Source of the DNA: JBFMDN01 sp040753915
GTDB taxonomy: Bacteria > Desulfobacterota > Desulfomonilia > Desulfomonilales > Desulfomonilaceae
DNA length: 64,000 nt
NCBI GenBank assembly: GCA_040753915.1
Contig: JBFMDN010000015.1
Span: 30,833-94,832, forward strand
Reading direction: 5' to 3'
The notes beneath the pieces are model-generated. The model ran no database searches and was not told the origin of the DNA. It saw nothing but the letters and a program-made list of their open reading frames with translations. This document shows, piece by piece, positions 50,063-58,751 of the stretch; position 1 is the stretch's first letter, and each line of letters opens with the position of its first letter. The translations under genes and the position numbers were made by a program.

Positions 50063-51118
50063 CTACCATCGACTCTTCGCCCCGAACGTGAGAGTGTCCG
50101 CCTTTCCCTTTCTCAAAAGGACATCCGCTCTGGCGGCAATCATTGCTGCGTTGTCGGTGCACAATCGAGGAGATGGGAAAATGGCCTCAATCCCTCTCTT
50201 CTTCCCCTCATCCATTATCTTCTGACGAAGGGCTGTGTTTGCAGCCACACCTCCGCATACGATCAGCCTGTCTACCCTGCGGTTTTCAGCCGCGCGAAAT
50301 GCCTTGATTGTCAGGACGTCAACGACTGCATCCTGAAACGCGGCCGAAATTTGACGAACATGCTCCCGCACACGCTCGTCAGATTCCGCTGGTACGAGCG
50401 GATGAAAACTCCCTGGGCTCTCGGAACGACGGGACGCTCCAAACATATCTTCTGCACATCGCAGCACCGCTGTCTTGAGACCGGAGAAGGAGAAATCTAG
50501 CTGATCTCCTTCCAGGAGCGCCCGCGGAAATCGCAGTTCTCGTGGATCGACTCCCTGGGCCATTCGCTCGATCGCGACCCCTCCGGGATAGCCGAGTCCC
50601 AGGAGCTTTGCCACTTTGTCAAATGCCTCTCCAGCAGCATCATCTCGGGTCTTTCCCATAAGCTCGATCTCGAGCGGGCCAGCCACATGATAGAGACTGG
50701 TATGTCCCCCAGAGACGACGAGACCTACGAAAGGAAATTCGAGATCGTGCCTCTCAAGAAAAGGGGCAAACAAATGACCGTGGATGTGGTTAACACCGCA
50801 GACAGGGACGTCGAGGGCCAGGGCCATTCCCTTGGCAGCGCTGATTCCTACGAGTAGAGACCCGATAAGTCCCGGTCCTCGGGTGACCCCGATTCCTTCC
50901 AGCTTGTTGGGGGTGATGCCGGCGCCTTGCAATGCCTTGTCGATTACTGGTGAGATGGCCTCCACGTGCTTTCTCGAAGCCAGTTCCGGGACTACTCCGC
51001 CGAACTCCTTGTGCACGTCGATCTGCGAAACCACCACATCCGACAGGGCCTCGGTTCCGTCTCGGACCACTGCTGCAGCAGTCTCGTCACACGATGTCTC
51101 GATGCCGAGCAGAAGCAT
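50063..51118 (-). CDS. tsaD: tRNA N6-adenosine threonylcarbamoyltransferase TsaD
   Basis: Transfers the threonylcarbamoyl group to A37 of ANN-decoding tRNAs with TsaB/TsaE. 351 aa. GIETSCDETAAAVV, the metal-binding VNHIHGHLFA, VSGGHTSLYHV and VCGGVAANTALR are family motifs. Two bases separate it from the AAA+ gene stop, so it is co-transcribed; this linkage looks incidental. Confidence 0.97.
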   Translation of the reverse strand: MLLLGIETSCDETAAAVVRDGTEALSDVVVSQIDVHKEFGGVVPELASRKHVEAISPVIDKALQGAGITPNKLEGIGVTRGPGLIGSLLVGISAAKGMALALDVPVCGVNHIHGHLFAPFLERHDLEFPFVGLVVSGGHTSLYHVAGPLEIELMGKTRDDAAGEAFDKVAKLLGLGYPGGVAIERMAQGVDPRELRFPRALLEGDQLDFSFSGLKTAVLRCAEDMFGASRRSESPGSFHPLVPAESDERVREHVRQISAAFQDAVVDVLTIKAFRAAENRRVDRLIVCGGVAANTALRQKIMDEGKKRGIEAIFPSPRLCTDNAAMIAARADVLLRKGKADTLTFGAKSRW

Positions 51119-51120
51119 GG

Positions 51121-52953
51121 TCAGAACCCCGACACCATAGTAGAACGGATCTGGTGGACTCGTTGCTGAATAACCTCTCGGGGCACATCAGCGTAACGGT
51201 CCGGAAGAATCTCTCGAGAAGTGCATTCTAGCACAGCGAGGAGCTCCTGATACTCTCGCTGCCTTGCAACGTCTGCGGGAATGAAGTCAGCCACTTCCTC
51301 CAGCACCATCTCTGGGGTCAAGTCGCCCTCAAGGTGGCGTCGTCTTCGCAGCTCGGTGAGAACCTGGTCGAAATCCGCAGGGAAATAGTCCGCAGTACAT
51401 CTCAAGAATTCTTCGTAAAGCTCCTTTGGAAACTGGCTCAGGTCAACGCCAGCCTGGGAGAGTACATACTTGAGAAACTCCTCCTTCTCGTGCCCTTCAT
51501 TGTCGAAGACCGGAAGATGCTCTCCGGCCCTTCCGGATCTCTTTATGTCCGGTTCGAGTCGATCGGGCCGGGCGGTAATGATTATCCAGACTATCTTACC
51601 CCGGTTCGTCGGCTCGGACATCATCTTGAGGATGTTTCCAAAAAGCCGTCTGTCTACATCGTGAGTTTGGGCGCTCCGGCCTCCAATCTCCGTATCTGCT
51701 TCGTCATAGATCACCATCACGTTGCCCATGGCTTCCAGCACAGACCGTATCCTCTCCCAATTCTTTTCTGTCTGCCCGACGTACGGTCCCCGAATATTTT
51801 TCAGCACAACCGCAACCCATCCACATTCTTTGGCGAACGCTTTGTAGATGAATGTCTTTCCCACCCCGTTCGCGCCCGGGACCAGTATGCCCACTGGCAT
51901 GAGCTCCGGATCTTCCCCCCGGAGGCACTCGTTGAGCTCTCTCAGCTTCTTGAGCAGTCGGGAGGCCCCGATAATCTTCTCGAAGCCGTACTTGAGCTTG
52001 GGGAATTCAATGTGCCCTTCAAGCTCCTTCTCGATAATTTCTTTGGTCTTTTCGAAGATGAGATCCGGCGTTATCGAGGTTCCCTTGTACGCCGCCTGGC
52101 GAAAGATCTGTCTCAGGGAAAGCAGTGTAAGACCGGCGCTGCTGTACGCAATGTGGTCCGCAGACATGCTCGTCTGAGCTCCTTCTTCGACGAGAATGTG
52201 CTCGATATATCGCTTGCGCTGGTCCTGATTGGGTCTATCTATCTGGATGGCCGCGCAGTAGGGCAAGTCTACGATGCGCTCGTGGACTCCATTGAGTGTC
52301 TCTGCGAGAATGAACACTATATCGGACGAAGCAACAAATCTGGAGTCGGAAAGCCAGTTCTCGAGGGTAATTACCTTGAGTCGATCCGAATCGAGCATCA
52401 GATCCCCCCGCGCTGCAGGGGCTACCGCCTCACCGTACTTGATAATAATAGCGTAATCTTTTCTGACCTTCTGGGAAGGGTTGTTCTTTAGAGGAACCGT
52501 GACGTCGACGTTCGTGAATTCCCTCAACACCGCCAGAGCGGTTGCAATGTCGCTCCTCGACGCGGAGAGTATGCGGTCGAGACGATCTTGGCCGATAGAG
52601 GAAGACACGAGCGCCTTGTCCATGGGGTTGAGAAAAGAGATGCCGGTTGATGGATCGTACACCAGGACAATCTTGGGAGCATCTTCCCTCTCCGGTTTTA
52701 TGAGGGCTTCCACGAAAAAGTCTACGAGCGGAACATAGCGGTTGGATTCTACCGGATAGATGTCGCGGGTATTTCCATATACCAAAAATGCGTTGGCCTG
52801 CAATGAGACGAACTTCTCGATGATCCGCTGTGCGAACTGGGGCTTTTGTAAAGAACCGTCCATCGTAATCTGATTCTGTGCTGCCACGCAGTGAACATGC
52901 GCGGCATTCGTTAGGTCTGAAAGCCAGTGAACTATAGCGGGAGACATCGTCAT
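51121..52953 (-). CDS. Two-module AAA+ ATPase partnered with PspA
   Basis: About 610 aa. The first module (residues ~40-300) has an AAA-like layout but lacks Walker A (VYGNTRDIYPV instead), so it is probably inactive. The second module is complete: Walker A GANGVGKT (~360-367), Walker B VMVIYDEAD (~412-420), and a second region of homology ITARPDRLEPDIKRSGRAGE typical of classic AAA proteins such as Vps4, p97 and FtsH; no protease domain follows. It starts 91 bases after pspA. PspA belongs to the ESCRT-III family, so this ATPase could remodel PspA polymers as Vps4 does; inference. The start is uncertain: ATG 52953 chosen, ATG 52863 possible. Confidence 0.83.
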   Translation of the reverse strand: MTMSPAIVHWLSDLTNAAHVHCVAAQNQITMDGSLQKPQFAQRIIEKFVSLQANAFLVYGNTRDIYPVESNRYVPLVDFFVEALIKPEREDAPKIVLVYDPSTGISFLNPMDKALVSSSIGQDRLDRILSASRSDIATALAVLREFTNVDVTVPLKNNPSQKVRKDYAIIIKYGEAVAPAARGDLMLDSDRLKVITLENWLSDSRFVASSDIVFILAETLNGVHERIVDLPYCAAIQIDRPNQDQRKRYIEHILVEEGAQTSMSADHIAYSSAGLTLLSLRQIFRQAAYKGTSITPDLIFEKTKEIIEKELEGHIEFPKLKYGFEKIIGASRLLKKLRELNECLRGEDPELMPVGILVPGANGVGKTFIYKAFAKECGWVAVVLKNIRGPYVGQTEKNWERIRSVLEAMGNVMVIYDEADTEIGGRSAQTHDVDRRLFGNILKMMSEPTNRGKIVWIIITARPDRLEPDIKRSGRAGEHLPVFDNEGHEKEEFLKYVLSQAGVDLSQFPKELYEEFLRCTADYFPADFDQVLTELRRRRHLEGDLTPEMVLEEVADFIPADVARQREYQELLAVLECTSREILPDRYADVPREVIQQRVHQIRSTMVSGF

Positions 52954-53044
52954 GACAGGGACGCGCGCCGCCCATCGGCCAGTAGCCCCCGCTACTCGTG
53001 GCCAACAAGATAGTGTAGCGTGGAACGTGTTTTCCTGCGATGGG

Positions 53045-53791
53045 TTACCCGAGGTCTCGTTCCTTGCCCGCAACCCCTAATTTCTGGGCTGCTCTCGCTT
53101 TGAGAAGCTCGTCGAAATGGGCTTGAGCCTCGCGCTCGGATCCCAGTTTCTCGTACGTGCGGTCTTGCGACTCGAGGGTCGCTCCCCCCATCTCTGTAGC
53201 GATCTTGGCTTGAGCCCTCAGATTAGCCACTTTCTCCCGAATGGCCACGATCGACTCGTCTACCGCTGTCTCTCCCAGCCCTTTGAGACGATCCTCAAGC
53301 TGAATGACCTGCTGGTTGGACACGAACTCCGCGACCATTTCGCCCTGTTCACGCTTCAGTTTTTCGATCTCATCTGTGAAAGACCGCAGCTTGATCTTGT
53401 ACTGCTCCACCTTGCCAGCCTGGGCTTCCAGCTCTGCTGTGAGTACTGCTTGACGCTCGTCGATTTCTTTGATCCTGGTCAGGTACCTGGTCCCTGCCTC
53501 GCGATGGGATGGGTTAGCAGGATCAGCTTCTGCCGCACCGAGTGCCCCTTCAAGCCTCCGCTGGAGGTCGGCCTCCTCCTTGTCAAGCTCTCTGAGGGAC
53601 ATCTCCGTACGTTCTCGTTCTCTGGCCAGAAGGGCGACCGCTCTCTCCATCTCCTTGTAGCGCTTCTTTGCATCATCTATGGCCGCGGCATACGTGGCCT
53701 TGATCGCATCAGGGCTCGATGAAACCAGGTCGTCACCGGCTCTGATGAAGACGCCGCGGATCATAGCCCAAAATTTGCCAAAAAAACCCAT
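53045..53791 (-). CDS. pspA: PspA/IM30-family membrane-remodelling protein
   Basis: 248 aa, nearly all coiled-coil. The N-terminal amphipathic helix (MGFFGKFWAMIRGVFIRAGD) binds membranes; heptad-rich helices follow (for example ERERTEMSLRELDKEEADLQ and IEKLKREQGEMVAEFVSN). These are features of PspA/Vipp1, bacterial ESCRT-III relatives that form rods and rings to protect damaged membranes. ATG 53791 is well placed after AGGAGGGGC; ATG 53797 would be too close. No PspBC/F-like regulators nearby; instead an AAA+ ATPase follows. Confidence 0.9.
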   Translation of the reverse strand: MGFFGKFWAMIRGVFIRAGDDLVSSSPDAIKATYAAAIDDAKKRYKEMERAVALLARERERTEMSLRELDKEEADLQRRLEGALGAAEADPANPSHREAGTRYLTRIKEIDERQAVLTAELEAQAGKVEQYKIKLRSFTDEIEKLKREQGEMVAEFVSNQQVIQLEDRLKGLGETAVDESIVAIREKVANLRAQAKIATEMGGATLESQDRTYEKLGSEREAQAHFDELLKARAAQKLGVAGKERDLG

Positions 53792-53839
53792 GGTCATGCC
53801 CCTCCTTTACCATGCGACAGAGCCCAAGTTTCGCCGTTC

Positions 53840-53867
53840 ATTCTATGCACGTAGCATAACATGTCAA
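53840..53867 (-). promoter_or_regulatory. pspA promoter with a palindrome in its spacer
   Basis: Minus strand: TTGACA (53867-53862), 16-base spacer, TAGAAT (53845-53840). The palindrome TATGC-TACGT-GCATA (53858-53844) fills the spacer and would suit a repressor. No sigma-54 type -24/-12 element is seen. Confidence 0.55.
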
Positions 53868-53946
53868 GCGGTAGTGGGGATGAACATCCTCTCCTTAGCC
53901 CCGGCCATGCACCTTGCGAGGCTTCGACCGTCGGCTCATGATAGTC

Positions 53947-54519
53947 CTATGATGTCCGTCTCCGGCTGTTCACCTCGAGGAACCATCGTTCCACATCCGA
54001 CCATCCTGCAAATCGCCGCATAACAGGAACTTGAGAATCTTTGTTCCAGGGTTGTGTCATTAATCCCACTCCGACTCCCTGGTCCAAATACGCTTGCACA
54101 TACTCGATGTCGTCCTCGACGATGAAATCCGCCGACGTCTCAGCCAGATAGCGTCGCTTGTCTCGATCACCGCCGGTGACAATCATGTCCGGGACCGCGG
54201 GATTCCACGGCAACGCCTGGAGCTGCTTCAAGGCACTTGAAGGATCCCTGCGTCCAGTGATGAACAGCAGCGGTTCTCCTGAGAGCTTGTATATGTTTGA
54301 AAGGACTGGCGCAGCCCCTTCATAGGGTTCAATGTGCGGCTGCTCGTACATGTGGTCTACTGCTTCCCACATGGTCTTTCGATCAATGCCAAGCCGTTCC
54401 AGCTCCCACGCGCAGAGATCGTCGGTTGTGAGGCTCAAGCCGGATTCGCGATTGATGTAATCGAGTATGATCTCGATCGATTTCAAGACTACCCCGTCTA
54501 CGTCAAATGCCAGTTTCAT
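53947..54519 (-). CDS. HAD-superfamily 5'-nucleotidase-like phosphatase
   Basis: 190 aa. Motif I is DVDGVV (residues 5-10, two catalytic Asp), motif II FITGRRD, and the acidic motif FIVEDDIEYV. The fold resembles NT5C-type and related HAD proteins; the substrate is unknown. ATG 54519 (MKLAFDVDG) chosen because the longer reading adds a non-conserved lead. Divergent from the CULT gene. Confidence 0.72.
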   Translation of the reverse strand: MKLAFDVDGVVLKSIEIILDYINRESGLSLTTDDLCAWELERLGIDRKTMWEAVDHMYEQPHIEPYEGAAPVLSNIYKLSGEPLLFITGRRDPSSALKQLQALPWNPAVPDMIVTGGDRDKRRYLAETSADFIVEDDIEYVQAYLDQGVGVGLMTQPWNKDSQVPVMRRFAGWSDVERWFLEVNSRRRTS

Positions 54520-54750
54520 GCGAGAGGGCTCCGGTGAAAGTGCCGTGTCCGCCACGTGTTTCGCCCACCGAGTCGGGGACCGATCGCTGCGAGATCAGTC
54601 TCGGTGGTACCGTTCGATTCCACTCAAAAGGACGTACTTCGTATCTATGCGTCAGATAGACTTCGGAGTCAAGGACCCACGGCCAATAGGCCGGCTCCTC
54701 AGTGCTTGCCGATCTTGCGTTGTTCGCCCATTTGGGCCATAATTCTCGAC

Positions 54751-55137
54751 ATGATCGGGTACGTGAAATTCAGGGTCGAGGATGACAAGAATCGGCGATC
54801 GTACCATTGCGCATACTGCGGGGCGTTTATCACGGATTCGGCTGCGATGATCACGATTCAAGGAGCAAGAGACCATTCATTCGTCAACCCGGCCGGGGTA
54901 CTGTGCAATTTTACCACGTTTGTCACGTGCCAGAATGTTACGGCGCATCAAGAATTATATGTCCAGCATTCCTGGTTTCCTGGATATGGATGGAGATTCC
55001 TCCTGTGCGCCCGGTGCTTTCAACACATCGGCTGGAAGTACGATGCAGTGAGAGAGGGGCTCCGGCCCCCAAGCTTTTTCGGAATTCTTGTCGAGTCTGT
55101 AGACTCGGTGTCGCCCGATAGCTCATCGCGCAGGTGA
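54751..55137 (+). CDS. Bacterial CULT-domain (cereblon-like) protein
   Basis: 128 aa, a single CULT domain. Zinc-ribbon cysteines CAYCGAFI and LCARCFQHIGWKY bracket a beta-rich core with DHSFVNPAGVLCNF, and SWFPGYGW plus GWKY supply the three Trp of the cereblon aromatic cage. Known relatives (such as that of Magnetospirillum) bind imide rings and modified nucleobases or cyclised peptide ends; the physiological ligand is unknown. ATG 54751 has a weak ribosome site. Its stop overlaps the GTG of the K+ channel gene. Confidence 0.85.
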   Translation: MIGYVKFRVEDDKNRRSYHCAYCGAFITDSAAMITIQGARDHSFVNPAGVLCNFTTFVTCQNVTAHQELYVQHSWFPGYGWRFLLCARCFQHIGWKYDAVREGLRPPSFFGILVESVDSVSPDSSSRR

Positions 55138-56186
55138 GCGGACAACCTGTACTGCGCGGAGTCAGGGAGAGCTGCTTGAAACGTCCCAATGTTCTATTGC
55201 GGTTATTTAGTGGTATGCTGTTTGTGTTGACCGTTGGGACCCTTGGATACAAGATTCTCGAAGGGTGGACATGGTTGGACGGCTTTTACATGACCGTGAT
55301 CACTATCACCTCCATCGGGTTCAGAGAAGTACACGACCTCAGCGATTCAGGAAGGCTGTTCACAATTCTTGTCATCCTCATGGGGTTCGGCGTAGTCGCA
55401 TACGGAGCCGCAACCATGACCCGATTCATGATCGAGGGAGAGGTTGAAAAGATTCTGTCAAGGCGGCAATCTATGAAAGCGATCGAGCGGATCAAGAATC
55501 ATTTCATCATCTGCGGCTTCGGACGAATGGGTTCTTTTGTGTGCAGGGAGTTGCACCTTAGGGGCATTCCTTTTGTTGTAGTGGAGCGTTCCCCTGAGGT
55601 TCAGAACAAGGTCATCCAGGCAGGATACTTCCTGTCTCCAGGCGATGCCACAGAGGAGGACGTCCTGCTGGCGGCCAACATACGCACCGCTCGGGGACTC
55701 GTGGCCGTGCTGGACTCGGACGCTTCCAACGTGTACACCGTTCTAACAGCGCGCGAGCTTAATCCCGACCTTCTGATAACAGCAAGGGCTGCAGATGAGT
55801 CGGCGATCAAGAAGCTTTCCCGGGCCGGTGCCGACAAGGTGCTGAGCCCCTACCAGACCGGGGGATTTCGAATCGTGATGGGAATTCTCAAACCCACGGT
55901 CATGAGCTTCCTGGAAGTGGCGATGGACTACGAGCATCTGGATCTCCAGCTCGAGGAAGTCGAAGTGGGAGAGAAGTCGATTTACTGTGGAAAGACCCTG
56001 CTGGAAACTGGAATTCGTCGAGACCTGAATCTTATCATCATCGCAGTGAAGAAGAAAAACGGGGAGATGGTTTTCAATCCTGGCCCCCAAACCGTCATCG
56101 AGTGTCACGACACTCTTATTACCCTCGGGGAGAGGACAAAGTTGGAGGCGCTCGCCAAGGAGGGAGGGGCAAGCCATTTCTTATAA
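55134..56186 (+). CDS. Two-TM potassium channel with TrkA-N/TrkA-C (RCK) domains
   Basis: 350 aa. Two membrane helices (LFSGMLFVLTVGTLGY and LFTILVILMGFGVVAYGA) flank a pore loop TVITITSIGFREV, then an RCK module from about residue 118 (NHFIICGFGRMGSFVCREL, GxGxxG) and a TrkA-C domain at the end (VGEKSIYCGKTLLETG). RCK domains gate the pore on binding nucleotides or ions. The selectivity segment GFR departs from GYG. GTG 55134 overlaps the CULT stop; a TTG at 55176 after AGGGAG is a possible start. Coupling to the CULT gene is tight. Confidence 0.85.
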   Translation: MSGQPVLRGVRESCLKRPNVLLRLFSGMLFVLTVGTLGYKILEGWTWLDGFYMTVITITSIGFREVHDLSDSGRLFTILVILMGFGVVAYGAATMTRFMIEGEVEKILSRRQSMKAIERIKNHFIICGFGRMGSFVCRELHLRGIPFVVVERSPEVQNKVIQAGYFLSPGDATEEDVLLAANIRTARGLVAVLDSDASNVYTVLTARELNPDLLITARAADESAIKKLSRAGADKVLSPYQTGGFRIVMGILKPTVMSFLEVAMDYEHLDLQLEEVEVGEKSIYCGKTLLETGIRRDLNLIIIAVKKKNGEMVFNPGPQTVIECHDTLITLGERTKLEALAKEGGASHFL

Positions 56187-56261
56187 GTCCTCGGTCCCTG
56201 GGCTGGTCTGAAATTATACATTTATATGCACTTTCTCGATGAGATATGGTAAACTGAGTCC

Positions 56262-56672
56262 ATGACACCAAAAAGACAGATGTATCTACTATTGGCTCCG
56301 TTCCTGCTGATCTCCTTTGCCGCTCATGCAGCCGGCCCATATCCCTCGGCGGATATCCGCGGGGTTTGGGAAGGCAATGCTCAAGGGTCCATCTTTGGGG
56401 CCAAAGGCAGCGTCCATATCGTGAGCCAGCAAGGGGAAGATATTCAGGGAGTGGTGGAAGGCGGCAACGTCTTCGGTCGAGCAAAATTTACCATATCCGG
56501 GAAGGTAATGGGCAATCAGGTCTTCGGATCCAAGGATGGACACACCTTCTCGGGCTTCCTGTATCCTGACGGGACGATCAGAGGTGTGTTTCGCGCTTCA
56601 GACGGGGACACATATTCGGTGTTCTTGCGTAGACCCTACCAGTACTGGCCGTACCCCTACGGAATGTGGTGA
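56262..56672 (+). CDS. Small exported beta-rich protein
   Basis: 136 aa. Signal peptide (MYLLLAPFLLISFAAHAAG) followed by a repetitive beta pattern (IRGVWEGNAQGSIFGAKG, GKVMGNQVFGSKDGHTFSG, GTIRGVFRASDGD) and a Tyr/Trp/Pro-rich end (RRPYQYWPYPYGMW). Resembles small lipocalin- or META-like envelope proteins, but no family is certain. Confidence 0.65.
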   Translation: MTPKRQMYLLLAPFLLISFAAHAAGPYPSADIRGVWEGNAQGSIFGAKGSVHIVSQQGEDIQGVVEGGNVFGRAKFTISGKVMGNQVFGSKDGHTFSGFLYPDGTIRGVFRASDGDTYSVFLRRPYQYWPYPYGMW

Positions 56673-56791
56673 CGGATGACGGGAAAGCGCGCGAGAACAG
56701 GATCCCGTAGCATTGCGGCATGTGGCAGCCCCTGCTTTCACTGGAGGGCTCTTTCCGGCCGATGCGCTCTCACCGCGCGAGGGCGTCCGTT

Positions 56792-57661
56792 ATGAAAGGA
56801 AGGGCCGGCTGGGACCGCAGACGCACCGTCGCGTTGATTCTTATCTGCGTCCTCGCAGCAATTGCTCTCGGTTTAGGTATTCACGCCTTGATGAAGGTTC
56901 AGAAGATTCGTGGTCTGCTCGTAGACTTGGAGCTCCAGGGGCCTGATGCGACACGGTATGGAGAGTTGCGCTCCGCGTTGGTAGCCAAGCTCCCCGGGAC
57001 GACTCCTGCCCTGCGCAAGGTTGACGTTTCCTTGGACTACGTCCATTTCTCAATGCTCGACGGCAAATTGTCGGAGTCCGACAATTTTGATTTTGTGCTC
57101 TTGAGTCCACAGGCCACGCCGTGGTACATGTATCGGGGAGAGGCAACTGTCCATCTCGATCGTCTCAAAGGATTCGTGAGAGATCTGGTTTTCAACGGCA
57201 ACAAGCCTTTGCTCGGAATTTGCGGTGGCCACCAATTCCTTGCCCTCACGTTTGGTGCGCCAGTGGATTTCATAGACGGCAGGTTTTCAGGTAGATTTCC
57301 GGAGCAGTACCCCAAGGAGGCTATTTCGGAACGAGGCCCCGTCCTCCTGGAGACTGTTCGGGATGACGAAATCCTGGCAGGGATCGCATCGCACCCCGGG
57401 AGACTTCTGGTATTCCAGAGTCACTACGAAGAGGTAAAGAGAGTTCCGGAGCCTTTCGTCAACATAGCCAGAAGTGGCTTGTCCGAGGTGCAGCTCATAC
57501 GATTTCCCGGGAGGCCGATTTACGGCATGGCGTTCCACCCGGAAAGAGGGTGGGACTCGAGCTCTACCGACGCGAACGCGACCAATGCAGGACAGCAAAT
57601 CTTGGCTAATTTCCTAGCCATGGTTGTGGAATCCAAGAGGTCGGGACATGGGTTGCGGTAG
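56792..57661 (+). CDS. Membrane-anchored class I glutamine-amidotransferase-like protein
   Basis: About 289 aa. A single N-terminal membrane helix (TVALILICVLAAIALGLGIHA) is followed by a GATase1 domain: nucleophile elbow GICGGHQFLA and the catalytic His/Glu in YGMAFHPERG. Most members of this fold are soluble, and this one has no synthase partner nearby. It may hydrolyse gamma-glutamyl bonds or glutamine. The topology suggests the domain may lie outside the cytoplasm. ATG 56792 chosen; 56762 and GTG 56720 are alternatives. Confidence 0.75.
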   Translation: MKGRAGWDRRRTVALILICVLAAIALGLGIHALMKVQKIRGLLVDLELQGPDATRYGELRSALVAKLPGTTPALRKVDVSLDYVHFSMLDGKLSESDNFDFVLLSPQATPWYMYRGEATVHLDRLKGFVRDLVFNGNKPLLGICGGHQFLALTFGAPVDFIDGRFSGRFPEQYPKEAISERGPVLLETVRDDEILAGIASHPGRLLVFQSHYEEVKRVPEPFVNIARSGLSEVQLIRFPGRPIYGMAFHPERGWDSSSTDANATNAGQQILANFLAMVVESKRSGHGLR

Positions 57662-57715
57662 TCGGACTTCCCTCCGTACAACAAGTCAAGAGGCAGAGTA
57701 AAACGAGGTAACGAT

Positions 57716-57997
57716 ATGGATGATGTGCAGAGAAGCAAAGTGCGCCTTACCCACTGGATAGATCACAACCTGGACCATCTGAGAGGTTACCTGGAAGTCG
57801 CGGAGCTCATGGAACAACGTGGTCTTACTGAAGCGGCCGACAGAATTCGCTCCGGCATGAAGCTGATCGAGGGAGCAAACACTGAGTTCAGCAAGGCCTT
57901 GGCAGTCATGGCCAAATTAGGTGTCCATGATCCCCATGCGGGGGAATCTCATCACGATCATAACCATCATGGACACAGCCACGATCACTCGAAATAG
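57716..57997 (+). CDS. Small helical protein with His-rich tail
   Basis: 93 aa. Helical body (LTHWIDHNLDHLRGYLEVAE, RGLTEAADRIRSGMKLIEG) and a C-terminal tail with 9 His in ~20 residues (HHDHNHHGHSHDHSK), suggesting nickel, zinc or copper binding. GAGGT ribosome site. Some relatives occur with metal-homeostasis genes, but none is adjacent here. Function unknown. Confidence 0.68.
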   Translation: MDDVQRSKVRLTHWIDHNLDHLRGYLEVAELMEQRGLTEAADRIRSGMKLIEGANTEFSKALAVMAKLGVHDPHAGESHHDHNHHGHSHDHSK

Positions 57998-58152
57998 GTA
58001 AGCACTCTCGTAAAGTGTTCCCTGGCCCCGTTGGTGTGGGGCATGCATCCGGGCTCTTTGCACATAACGATCACGGTGCGTGTCCCACGATTCTGCAGTG
58101 CCCGGACACTCTGTCGGGAGCGCGCCAACGGAGCTACGAGCATTCCAAGACG

Positions 58153-58422
58153 CTAGAATTCTCTCAGGACGCTGGCAGATCCCCAGTAATCGACCTGGAT
58201 GAGGTATGTCTTGCCCGATGAGATATCCTTGACGTATTTTTGCACCGGTCCCCCCATGGGAGGCCATTTCCATCCTCCGGAAGTCATGCTCGAAACACTG
58301 ATCAGGTAATTTATGTCTGGAAGATTCTCCTTTTCGGAGGAAGACGCCCCGACTATACTTGACACAAGAAATGTACTTAATAACGCTATCATTACAGCGG
58401 TGATCCGCAATTCTTTTCTCAT
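58153..58422 (-). CDS. Small exported protein
   Basis: 89 aa. Signal peptide (LRITAVMIALLSTFLVSSIVGASS) and a ~60-residue mature part with GGWKWPPMGGP and KTYLIQVDYWGSASV. GAGGAAGG ribosome site; ATG 58422 or GTG 58431. No family recognised. Confidence 0.58.
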   Translation of the reverse strand: MRKELRITAVMIALLSTFLVSSIVGASSSEKENLPDINYLISVSSMTSGGWKWPPMGGPVQKYVKDISSGKTYLIQVDYWGSASVLREF

Positions 58423-58751
58423 ATTCTTCACCTTCCTCGGTCTCTTTAACTACTATCATTTGATGCGACAACCAGGAAAACGATTCAGGACCGCAGCATC
58501 AGACCCGATGAAAGCTTGCCATGAGGGTGAACAATACGAGGGAAGGACTTGCCGCAAGACGCATCAGATCTTTGTGATTTGTCTCAATAAGGCAGGCGAG
58601 GGGTGATGCGAAGGACGTCTTTGCCACGTCCTGATCAATGACAGATGAAGCGGTCTCCGCGAGTGTAAAGATCGAGAAACGGTCTGTACTTAGTGCTCGT
58701 TACGCGCAGTCTGCAACGTGGCGTTCAGATACCACTGGAGCTCGACTGTGC
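58423..58751. other. Intergenic region upstream of the small exported protein and downstream of metY
   Basis: No gene is supported. It contains a truncated relative of the dispersed repeat near 58681-58710 (minus strand TACG/GTAAC and GAGCACTAAGT). Confidence 0.4.

Noticed and set aside
51334..52491. 385-codon plus-strand frame opposite the AAA+ gene
   Set aside because: Antisense shadow of Walker A/B-containing coding sequence.
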